Shown in pieces: positions 26,054-37,600 of a stretch of 64,000 nt of DNA. This DNA is from Bugula neritina (taxonomy: Eukaryota; Bryozoa; Gymnolaemata; Cheilostomatida; Bugulidae). A program made the translations under genes and the position numbers. The stretch's first letter is position 1. The number at the start of each line of letters is the position of its first letter. The notes under the pieces are model-generated. The model saw only the letters and a list, made by a program, of their open reading frames with translations. It ran no database searches and was not told where the DNA came from. The stretch spans positions 28,384,004-28,448,003 of the forward strand of contig OZ037765.1 of NCBI GenBank assembly GCA_964035545.1. The letters run 5' to 3'.

Positions 26054-29000
26054 AAGTTAATTGGTACAGCGAACCTTACAGAAGTATCTGCCGTTAGTCA
26101 ATTTCAAAAGGTGCTGTCTACTTCACCTGGGAGGTACTTTCATATATTTAATCTCGTTTTTTGCACTTATGTTCTAATTTACATTGGTTCAATTACATAT
26201 TAAAATTACCTAATACCTATTCAATTTATTTATTGTATTTGAAAATTGCTTACTTTTTAAATTTAATATCAGTTAAAAACAGCTTGTATTTACAATTCTA
26301 TCAATCTATTTTTTTACATTTGATCGAGCTATCTGGAGTTGTTTCATTTTTTGTTTTTTTATTACAGTGACAGTGAGAAGCTAACTTGTGTTGACTTGTC
26401 TCTACGAGATCAGCTCAAGGATATCATTGTAAGAGTTTAAATATTACTTATACTTGTGGTTAACTAGAGTCTACCTAGTGTATGTACTATGTAGATGGTG
26501 TTATTATACACCTACATAAGTTATAAAGTCTTTTCAGTTGGTATTCTTTTCAGTTGGTATTATTATGGAGGATGCAGCCGTGAATATTTAATGGAAGATT
26601 TGTTTAAACAGTTGGCAATATTTTTTTTTCCTTATTCAAAGTTTTATTTTTTTTATAGAAAAATGGAGGAGATATCCAAGACGCTGTTCCTCTACTTGAT
26701 TTTACTTTACAAATTATACCCAAAGGTAGAGTAATCTTTAACCAATAGTTTGTTGGAATTGCTGAAAGCTGTAAAAGTAGAAGTTGTCTTCTCTTTCTGA
26801 CATGTTTATAAAGTTGCTCATTAGTTGGCATATTATTTATATAAGACTTTTGTAGAACCACAAAAAACTCATGCAAGTTTATAGTCACTGTCTCTGTGAC
26901 AAACCTCTGATGGGAAGGGTTTTTGTTAGAACGGGCTAAGGACTTGTTTAGATGAGGCACGGGAGCAATTATGACTGGATGCTCTTTCTAACATCACCAA
27001 TGGCCTTTGTCCGGGTTCAAACCCATGTTGTAGAACCACAGATTCACTTTAAATTGTAAAATTTATTTTCTTTACTCAGCTTTGAGTAATGAAAAGCTCA
27101 CAATAAACATTTGTTTTTCAAAAGTTTTAGGAATTGGCTTCTTTTTTATTTAATCTCAACTAAGCAAAGCAACGAATTATTTGAAAAAAAGTTACATGTT
27201 TCAACTTTCTTATAAAGGCAATTATAAATAATTTGGGAAACAAGTTTTTTAAAATATTCATACTGTGACTGAAACTGTGTGAATGTGCATTTTTAAAAGC
27301 CAAATAAATGTAATTGCTAACTGCCATGTTAATTTTTGTATTCACAATGTCTGTAAGTATGTTTTTATTTTATAAATTTTCTTGTAGCCTTATAGCTCCA
27401 TTCAAAAATGTATGATTCTCAAAGATTTTTGAAGACAAAAGTTCTGAGAGTTTTGAGTTGAGCTGTCAGAGTAGTTTCAAATTCTTCAGTGTTTTTTTGA
27501 ATTTGGTCACCAGAAAAAATATCTAATAACTGAATTACTAAATAAAAACATCTTAATTTATTTAAATTCATATTCACGTTGAAAATAAATTGGTTATAAA
27601 TGTATGACCAGTTACAATTTATTTTATGATTATATTTTTAAATAGTAATGAAACACTTTCAGAGTGTATAAAGCAGAAATTTTAAACTGATAATTTAATT
27701 TGGGCTTTTTAACCTTCCTACACAATGCCTCTGATTCAACTGTATCTGAGCAACATTATGCCGTCTTTATCTCTACAACCTATTTTAATGTTTGTGCACT
27801 TTGTAAATTACCATCTATTTTATTTGTTTAGTGGGTAAATTCATAGGTTTGAAAGTCAATGCTGAAGGTATGCTCAGAAATTTATTGAGTTAAATTTGTT
27901 AACCACAACTGAGAATGTTTGCATGTTCAACTATGTTATACTTTCAACTTCTACAGTTGGATTTGTATTTCTAATGCCTTGTTTCTAATTATCTGTAAGA
28001 GCAACAAACTTAACTATTTGATTGTTTCTGCATGTGGTAAATTTTGCTGTGTTGTTTTCTAAGAGCGAAATTACTGAAAGATCTGTTGATTTCAATTCAA
28101 TAAACTGTTATATTCTTGTCAATGGAGGCATACCCCTACCATATTCTGGTAAATTCCTGTGATTCTCTATATAAATCATGGTGTCCTTGTAGAATCTTGT
28201 CCACTGGGTACCATATTCAGTATGTTAATGGACCTGGCTGATTGCTCTACCATATCACAGTGTGAAGACCTGTTTACATATGTTGAAGGAAAAATGGGGA
28301 AGTTTAAGTCTGTAAGTTTCAATAGGCGTCTGTGTATTAAATATTTCTTTACTTAATATTTATACTCCACTTTCATCATGCACTAAAAACTTACCTGTAT
28401 TTTTTGTAGGAACCTTTTTTCGCAAAGGGCAAAAACCACCTTCTTAGGATGTGCAATGGTAAGGCATACTATATACCTTTCTGTAAAAATTTAATTTTTT
28501 TATTTTCAAAAAGTGTTGGTAGGTCTAAAATACCGATGTGTTGTCTTCTGCTATGATAGATATATTTATGGTTTGTTTGAAGTAAAAAATGTCACACTAT
28601 TTTTATTTGTGTACAGATATTCTCAAAAAGCTGTCTAAATCTCAGAATACAGTGTTTTGTGGGAGAATACAGTTATTTCTGGCTGGTCTCTTCCCTTTGA
28701 CAGAAAAATCTGGTAAGTGTGCTACTGTTGTCCAACGGTGATTTAAATGTTAAGTATTGTAGCATATCTAGTCTATAAATTCAAGTGTTGGTGGAGCACT
28801 TCTGATTGCTTGTTGTGTTTTTTCAGGATTGAATCTTCTCAGTGAGTTCAACTTGGATAATTTGACCATCTTTGGCAGCACTTCGCTGTCAGTAGACACC
28901 GTAGAGGTCTGTATGTGCTGTTTCTACATCCCAGACACTAATTATCTTTTTGTAACTATTTGCTACAAGTTTTTGGAATCAACAATAATACTCCATCTTT

Positions 29001-32000
29001 CTTTTATATGCAAAGTTTTCTAAATGTTTATATTTTATTAATAATTATAAAATTTAAAAATAGGTTTTGTGAAAGAATGCATTTGAATTAATATCATACG
29101 CGTTACAGTTGCCACCAGTAAAACAAGATGAGCAAATGGATACGGAGGAGTTTGGGCTGTCTTTAGCCAAGTAAGTGCATCCATAGAGGGTTTCTTTTTC
29201 TCTTTCGATGACTTAGTGTCCAGTTGGCACTACTGTTTACAATGTGCTATATTTCTTTCTATAAGTTTTTCCATCATTATGCAGTGCATATATTATTCAT
29301 TAATAAAAGTGGTGTTTTAGAGATGCTCCTGTAGACTATAATTTCTACACTAAGTTCTGGTCTCTACAGGATTTCTTCAGGGAGCCCACGCAGTGCTACA
29401 ATCTCTGGAAAAAATTTTCAACGGTATCTTGTTTTTGTCACTTTTTATTAGTTTTTCTCTAAATTAAAGAATTTCTAAGAAATGACCAGTTTAATTAAAC
29501 TTTATAGCCATAAGTTAATATTATGATCTATTCGGTGTACTTGGTTGTTGATTGTACTATGAGAATTAATTATTTCAATATCGTAACTGTTGAAGAAATT
29601 TGATAACTTTTCTGTATTACAGTAATATGTAATACTTCTCTGTAATATGTAATACTTCTCTGTAATACAGTGATACTTCTCTGTAATACAGTAATACTCC
29701 TCTGTAATACAGTAATACTCCTCTGTCGCTATGTCATAGTATACCGACTCAGTGCTGGACACATTTAAGAGCCTCAAGTTGGATGATGCCAAGATGATGA
29801 GTCAGAGACAGAAGCTGAAGTACGTCAAGTCTGTTAGAGATCGGCACACCTTCTTTGCTAAGTACTTGACTAGTGACAAGGTAAGATAACTACTGTTAAT
29901 ATTGTGAGTTGCATGTATATGTATATGTTAATAGTATAGTATATAGTATAGTTATATATATATATTTATTTTTTGTGTGTATTATATACCACTGTATATA
30001 TAGTTTGTGTTTTGAATGTATATACGAGTATATAATTGATATGTTAAATAAAAAGCTGCATTAAAAGTGTTTTAATTACTTGGTTTGTTGTTTTTGTCTA
30101 TAGCCTGTATTTTGGCTGATTCTCAGACACTATGTCATCATTTCTATTTTGTGTATACAAGCGGAATAATGGTGGGATTGATGGGCAGTGTCAATGGTAG
30201 TTTATTCTTTGAGTTTTATCACAAACTTTGGATAATTTGCTGAATATTATTTTAGAAGTTTAGTAGCTACTAGCTATGATTTCCCATGTTGGATTGTCTC
30301 TTGCAGCTCTTCAATCTCCAGCTGAGTGATGGAAATTTCAGACGATATGTTCTTGTACAGTTCCTGATCCTTCACCAGTACTTGACATCTCAAGTGAAAT
30401 TCCGGGTGTAAGTCCAACTAATTTAGTGTATGTTTAATGTTAGACTCATTGTATACTTTTATACATTCATAATGTGCAAACCGTACTGTACATAAAGTAA
30501 AATCTACCGTCTTGTTGATTTTCACATACTATTTTTTCTACTTGTTTATTCATATTATGATAATTATTCAATAGTTTCTTGAATATGATGAGAAAAGGTG
30601 AAAGTTTCTGTATTTAATCTCATGATTAGTTGGAAATGTTTCTTTAGAAAGTTGCTGTGTTGATACAGCCTGTGTGTGAGAAAGAGTTTGAGGGTTACTG
30701 TAGGATATGATATGGTGCTACTAATATTGCTATTATGCTGTTCTGCAGCTCGACACTTGGCCTCACAGAAGAACAGACCAAGTGGCTGACTAAACTGAGA
30801 AAGAATGTTCTGGAACTAATCTCAGAAACGCCACCCAATGGCCCGGCCTTTGCTGAGACTGTTGAGGTATACATATTCCACTGAAGGCTTTCTACTCATC
30901 ACATTTTATTTGTATTTTTTTGGTTTTTCGTTGTGTATTTTTTGACATTCAATATACTGGTCAACTTACCCGTCTTTTTAAAAATTTATGTTCTATCAGT
31001 CATGCCTTTGAGTGCAGAGTTGCACAGTGTTGTTTCTTGCAGCAGTTGTGAATATAATTACCTTACTTCATAATAGTGACATTTTATACTTTTTAGCACC
31101 TCTTGTCATATTCTATGGTATATGATAGGTTTTAGTTATTTAGTGTAATAATTGTCAAGTTTTCTTTCTCAGAGAGTATTGGAGATGGAAAGCTCATGGA
31201 ACAGCTGGAAAAATGAGCAATGTCCTAGCTTTGTCAAGAGAGCAGATCCTAAAGAACAGCGAACTAGAATCATGTATGTATTCTACGCAGCCTCTCTTTC
31301 AACAATGTTGTTAGTGATACTGTAGAGTATTTAACTCTAACTGAGGTTGTATACTAATTAGTGAGTGTGTCACTGTGTTGCATGGAGTGGTTCACTGGTT
31401 CTTTATTTACTTATCTTATATACCGTGAAACTTAAATTAACACAAATTATACCAATATAAAAACAAAGTACAAACAAAAACACTAAATACAGGTGGTGTA
31501 AAATAATTATGGTGGAATACAAAAATGGAATACAGAACTTTATGAACAAAATATAAAATTAAATAAATGAAACTCTACTGACCTTTGGTCTCCTGCTGAC
31601 ACACTATATTATGTTATGCAAAATTTATGACTACTAACAACAGAGATCTGAGAGTGACTAAATCCAGCAACTAAATCCAGTACACATCTGTCAGCTGGCT
31701 ACATAACAAAACTTCGGTTGCCCATTAAATTCCAAGTCATTTAAAAGCCACACAAGCAAGCATGGATGAGGTACAGCAGTGAGTCGAGCAGCAGGCAATC
31801 CATAAACCCAAGCTTTCTCAACCACAAAGCCTGGGGTAGTCCGAGTGAACTAAGAGATGACTATTATATTTTTACAGATACATTGTTACTAAGCTACTCA
31901 GTCGCACAGCTCACATGTTCGTCTGAGTTCTTTTTTCTAATTAATGGGTTTTGTTGTGGGAATATACTTCGCTTATAAAAATAATAATCAACTATAATAT

Positions 32001-34336
32001 ATTTTTACCTTTGACAAAAGTAAATGCAACTTAATTGGTAAATGTTAGTCATCTATATTGGCAATTATATAAGAGCAAGGTAGAATATACATGTGTGTTT
32101 GGTAACTAGTCATAATGTGACACATTGCATGCGAGTTTCCTGACAAAACTGGGAAGGGAAGGTTGTTTTGGTTATTCAAAGTTGAATCCTATGCAAAACT
32201 GAATTGAATTCAAAAACAAAGTTAGCTTTGCTATTCAAAAGACCTGTGAAACTGGGAAATAATCTGGGAGGAAACAAGTTATATTATTACACATGTATAC
32301 TAATATTCTGTCTATAAACATGATATGATACAGGTGCCAAGGAGTAGTTAAGGCAAGCAATTATATGTTTTCCTTACTGCTCAATATGTTATTTAGAGCA
32401 TTCCTAGACATTGTACACATTATGAAAGTATTTGTTGGTAGTGTACGAAAAAGATCTATGGTTGATGATCTCAACATAACAGATCCAAAGATGATTAATC
32501 TGGGCAACAATGAGCTAAACAGACTTTGGAATCTGCATGCAGACAACGAAGCTATTATAAGGTTTATCTTATCTCGGGTCATGTTGTGTGAAATACTTCA
32601 CTTGCTTAGAGTCAATGTTGCATGTAATGTACATTTAGATGAAACATTTCACATTCTCAATCTGTCTAGGTCAGAGAAGAGGCAGTTTGTTCCTGCCATA
32701 GAGCAGTACTTTGAAGATGCCATAATGGCCGCTGATCCGGCTAACCAAATAGAAGATTCCTATAAGTGAGTTGTCATCTCTTGCTCTGTATACTTGAAGT
32801 TGTATCCTTTTTAGCTCTCCACCGAGTCCTTTTTTTCTACCATATAAAGATTTTATAAACCCTTTCCATCAGAGCTTTTCGCAGGGATAGCGTGAGTTCA
32901 TAAAGAATGTATGAACATTAGTATTACCGCTTTTGAATGTAAAACGTTTTTTTAGAGACGTTCACAAACCAGGGTGGCAATGGCGGGCTCTTCGTCTACT
33001 CTCAAAGAAAAGTAGACATTTGTTTGAGCAAACGCAGACTCCTGCTAGGAAAATACCAGACTACCTTGAAGACATCATGAGGAAGTTGGCTAAAGAGATC
33101 ACTGTAAGTCATATAGCTGTGGCTAGACTTCCATCTAGTAGAAGGTTGGCTTGTCTAGTCCAATGTCTCTGTTATTGTTCCCAATAATAGCAGATCATGG
33201 GTCGAGCTGATTTGTCATTGCTATTCTGTTGACGCTGCAGCCAACTGGAGATCCAGGTGGATCCAACCAGGAAGAGGAAGTTTCTCTCCAAACTGGTCAG
33301 GCAAATGAAGAAGAAATTGATGTGGAAGCAGAGGAGGTGTTGAATAATACAGCTGGTGAAAATGACACTAGCAAACCTGGTACAACTCCTGTGGCTGATA
33401 TTAGCCAGTCAAATATCGGTGTGTTAATATTTCTTGAAGTGAATTTAAAAATTCATATTTGTGCAAGTCCATTAGGCACTTTTACAGTAGGAAACTTCAA
33501 GTTTGCTGAATCTTTCTAATATATTACAGGTTCAGAATAAATTCTATGTTAGATACAGGCAAATGGTAAATGCAGCAAGAATGTATTGATTAAAATCAAA
33601 TGGTACAATTTTTGGTCAGTTTTATTTCCTGATGTTGTAGAATATATTTTGCAGTGTAATAAGGCACATATCATTGTAGATCTCAAATTAATGATACAAA
33701 AAATTAGTAGGTGGCAGACGGTCTTTGCAGGGCTAGATTCCTTCAAATTAATTTTTTAACTTATCTGATGCATTTGATGACTTCCTAGAGTTATCATCTA
33801 TTATGATCTTATCAGATGTTGATTTCCCTCTATCATTACTTCAGCTAACAACGATGATATTATGGAGACTACACAGACCTTGCTGTGTTCTCTGGTATCG
33901 AATGACCACATCAATTCAATAGCTGAGCATGTAGCAGATAAATGGGAGAAGCTCGCTACTCAGTTCACCGAGTTGGACCAAGATGATCTCAATTACTTTA
34001 AGGATAAGGAAACCCCATTACTACAGGCCTCTAACATGCTTACAGTTTGGAAGGTAGGCTTATCGATTGTAAGGTAGTCTTATAGATGGTAAGGTAGGTA
34101 GGGTTACAGTTCAAAGGGTTTGCTTATTTTAAAAGGTAAGCTGTCTTGAAAGTTTTTGCAACAGTTTTAGGATATTTTTGTTATGTAATGTTTTTATTTC
34201 TCATTTTCCACATCAATTTTCTCTGCAGGAGATGCTAAACAATAAAGCTACAGTGGAGAAGATGTCCTCTGCATTGAAAGCTGCCGGCATGTCTGAAGTG
34301 GCTATCAAAGTTTTTGGACCATCAGTCTACAGTTAG
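26054..34336 (+). CDS. THOC1: THO complex subunit 1 (THOC1/HPR1), N-terminal exon not found
   Basis: Exons join in frame: 26054-26133, 26368-26428, 26659-26725, (27832-27867), 28193-28311, 28410-28458, 28617-28712, 28827-28906, 29109-29170, 29321-29423, 29740-29880, 30307-30407, 30749-30866, 31173-31273, 32442-32561, 32670-32765, 32956-33103, 33241-33418, 33845-34053, 34229-34336. About 690 residues, against 657 for human THOC1. Family blocks: [89 protein letters not shown], then an acidic linker and a C-terminal death-domain-like region (about 33870-34330). By family it is a nuclear subunit of THO/TREX, coupling transcription to mRNP export. All junctions are GT-AG. The upstream start exon is missing from my model, so the 5' end is provisional. 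Confidence 0.94.
26851..27040 (-). mobile_element. tRNA-derived SINE, copy 2, with 12-bp target-site duplication
   Basis: The element occupies 26863-27028 in THOC1 intron 3, antisense to the gene. It is bounded by a perfect direct repeat TGTAGAACCACA at 26851-26862 and 27029-27040. It starts at the box-B-like GGGTTTGAACCC (5' truncated) and carries the same body as copy 1, ending in CTATAAACTTGCATGAG and a short T-run. The conserved ends and clean duplication support recent retroposition. Confidence 0.85.
27832..27867 (+). other. Possible 36-nt in-frame microexon of THOC1
   Basis: Good acceptor (T-rich, TTTAG) and donor (GAAG/GTATGC) enclose 36 nt that would add 12 residues without changing frame between exons ending at 26725 and starting at 28193. 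The encoded residues match nothing I recall in THOC1, and skipping it also gives a good join, so it may be optional or spurious. Confidence 0.35.
29621..29723. repeat. 20/21-bp minisatellite just upstream of a THOC1 exon
   Basis: Five copies of TGTAATACAGTAATACTCCT-like units (20 or 21 bp) end 16 bp before the exon beginning at 29740. The array therefore occupies the branch-point/pyrimidine-tract zone of that acceptor. Confidence 0.85.
32850..32905 (+). mobile_element. Partial SINE, copy 3 (3' part only)
   Basis: CCCTTTCCATCAGAGCTTTT followed by GCAGGGATAGCGTGAGTTCATAAA matches the 3' part of SINE copies 1 and 2 with scattered differences. It lies in a THOC1 intron 50 bp before the exon at 32956. 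Old and short. Confidence 0.5.
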
Positions 34337-34390
34337 CCAACTTAAGCAAGCAGAGTAGTGTGACGTACATATATGCTCCTGTGAATACAG

Positions 34391-34396
34391 TTTATT
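34391..34396 (-). terminator. Candidate poly(A) signal of the LAP gene
   Basis: TTTATT on the plus strand reads AATAAA on the minus strand, about 260 bp after the LAP stop. It is the only canonical hexamer for that strand that I found between the two stop codons. It lies inside the THOC1 3' UTR. Confidence 0.45.
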
Positions 34397-34454
34397 GTAA
34401 AGTGTAATGACTAGAGTGTACCAATGTAAAAATTGTTACAATTTTTACAATTAT

Positions 34455-34460
34455 AATAAA
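34455..34460 (+). terminator. Candidate THOC1 poly(A) signal
   Basis: AATAAA lies 119 bp after the THOC1 stop codon, followed by an A-run. Confidence 0.55.
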
Positions 34461-34656
34461 AAAAACTCATTCTGTACAAAAAAATAACTGTGCAGCAATT
34501 TTGTTCATTATGATTGCAAATAAAACTAAGAAATAAATAATATAGTAAAATACTTGTAAAAAATATGTAGCAAATTTACAATTATATTGAACATGTTAAG
34601 TAGAAAATGTAAAACATGTGAAATTAGGTGAGATTGTTACTCCAGAGAGAGCAGAG

Positions 34657-37600
34657 CTACACGTCTGTAGGTAAGTGAGTTGTCCTCTCTATCACCATTT
34701 CTACGTGCGCCGGCTGCTGCTTCAATATATTCACAGCAGTATTATGTTCCATTCGATTAAAATCTACTCCGTTTACAGCCAGTATTTTATCTCCTGGAGA
34801 AAGTACTTCATTTGCTGATTGAGTATGTATTTTCGTTATGAAAATACCCTAAAATAATGCACAATGCTGATTGTAATCACAAATGTATAATTGTTAGGTA
34901 GACTAGTATGTACAAAATAATTGCAGTGATTTATAGCAGTGCAACTCTTATAAGTGGTGAAACATGGCACAAGCTTTAGACATCTCTTTTTGGCTTGGAG
35001 CACTTTGAAACCAGTAAACCCAATGCTGCACTAAAACTACAACTATTGTACCAGTTTGATGTAAAAAAAGAAAATTTGATCAAGAAAGTCAAAATAAACC
35101 AAAATTATTAAACTCCAAGTAGTTCGATCAAGTATAGCATTTATTTTCATTTGTTGATAAAGTTTGTCCAGCCAATGAGCAAAGGTCTATTAGACAAAGA
35201 TGAATATATAATGCTATCTTCTAGGCTTAAAGTATTGTCACTGTTAGAAAAATTGTTCAATACGAGAACATAAGCCAATTTTCAAACATCAATATAAGAC
35301 TTACCTCATCATGTGGCTTGTATGGATTTCCCTGCAGTCCAACACCACCAGCTATACTAAATCCTAATCCAGGGTTTTTCGCTATTGAAACTTTCAGCTA
35401 TAAATGAAAATCAGGTACATATAAGACAACTTTTGTACTAATAAATAATAGTCTCAAAGTTCATCAACACTGATAAAAACGACTGTTTATTAAAAATCAT
35501 AAGTCTGCAGTTGGCTCACAGAACACTGTAAAAATATGTTAGCAGCAAAATATAAATACACAAGTGATTATTGTGAACAACTAAATTAAAGCAAGAGTGA
35601 GTAAAAAAGTCTAACAAAATAATACAAAATACTTACTTTTTAATTCATAAAGCAGCTTACCCGAAAGTAATTGTTAGTAAAAAATAAAATATATTTGGTA
35701 AATATCAATACTTTTTATGAAAAAAGTATGACTAACAAATTAATGCAACAAATTTAGGAAATGTTAATAAACTTATAACTGTACAATAAGAACTGCAAGT
35801 GTATATACATTACATAGACCTACAGTTACACATCTGTGTTTAGAAAGGAATTAAAGGGATGGAGAGATTGCTCTGAAAAACTTACAATTCTATTTTTGCT
35901 GGGTGGGTCAACCTCAAGGCCAGTGGGTATTATTTGTTTATGAGGGAGTTTAGGGGACTTTCTAGTGGGAGGAGGCAAGTAGCTATAGTTGGAGGTGTGT
36001 TTCACAGAGTGGGCACTAGGTAGATGCCCGTTAGCCATTTGCTGGTATGGGGAGGCGACACCTGAGTGAAGTGGTTTATGGGAAGCTTGATGACCTCTAG
36101 GCATGTGAATTTGGCTGTCGGCGGCTTCTACTCCAGGCTATAAACAGGAAGAGTATCTCATATACTTTGATATATTCTCAAATAACTGAAAATACTAATA
36201 GTTAAGTAGAAAGTTGGTAGAGTTTGGTTATTTAGGTGAAAAATTAGTTTAGAACTTGAGGTTATTTAGTGGACAACAAAAAATTAATCATTATTGTAAT
36301 TAATAAACATAGACACAGTACTTATGTTTTACAATTTTAAAATTTGAGGGTGAAACATTGCAAATAAATTTTCATAACTTCATGGGCTAGCCTATTGTTG
36401 GTTATTAATATTTAGAAAAATCAATTTAATAAAACTCAATAGCTATTTCCCTTATTCAGCTTCAGTTCAAGGTATTTAACTGCTAGCCAGAGCACAAATA
36501 AACAACATTTTGCTAACCTTGTTAACGACCCCATATAGCTCACTGGTATTGCTCCACGAAACACCATTGTCATTGGGTGCACCACTAAACAAGGCAGGGG
36601 GTGGTACCATATCGTTAGCAGCAGACAACATCTGAGAATGAGGTCGAGTTAACTTCTTGTCGGACTCTCTCCCATAGCCGAGTCGACCCAAGCTTTTAGA
36701 TATTTGAGCTGCATACGCCGTGTCCACCGGACCATCCTCCTGTAAATATACATCGACCAATGAGAGCTTGTTACTAATTACAGATTCAATATATAGGCTA
36801 CAGCATATGAAACCATACACTTAGATTATTGAAGCTGCTGAATTAGAACAGACAACTCCTACTACTGTCTTGTGCATTTAACTTACACTTGCATCATAGA
36901 ATTTGGACCTCTGATTGGCTAATTGGTGGGATTTAGCAGACGTTTCTGCCTTTGCAGTGTTAGTACTGTTGGATCTTTGTACAAGAACTGGCTTTTTACA
37001 ATTTTCTATTGGAGAATAATAACTGGCACCGTTAGTATTTTCATGAGCTATAACCCCCATAGACGAAGGGCGCTTTGACAGACTAGGTGTGACGGGAGTA
37101 CTAGTGACTGCGTGAAGAGCGCTGGTCACAGGATTGGCTGTGACATTCACAAACGAAGTGTTGACATTTCTAATGTTCTCCTCCACGCCATACGATTTAA
37201 ATGGAGTATTGTCATGGTTGGTGGCATCTTCATGTAGAGGAGACGACCTTGGAACCCCATCATTGCTTGCTCCATCAGGACCAGGGTCCCTGGTGGGGGG
37301 TTTGTAAGGCGGAGGGGGTGGAGGAAATACATTATTCTAAAAACAAAAAGCCATGCAGCTACGCTTTGAAAAACGAAGTTCTATAAAAAGACATGCATAT
37401 AAAAACACACACAGCGAGACCTACAAACTTAAAATTTATCGTCATGCCATTAATTCCCTACTTGGTTATTTGGCTGTATAGCATTGGGAGGAGCTTAGTC
37501 TAAAATCCGCTACAGTTTTGTGTGTGTGTGAGGGGGACTTCACAATTGTTATCCAGTTTATTATTCAAGTTTCTAGGAGCTGTGCTACTAGAGCTGTTTC

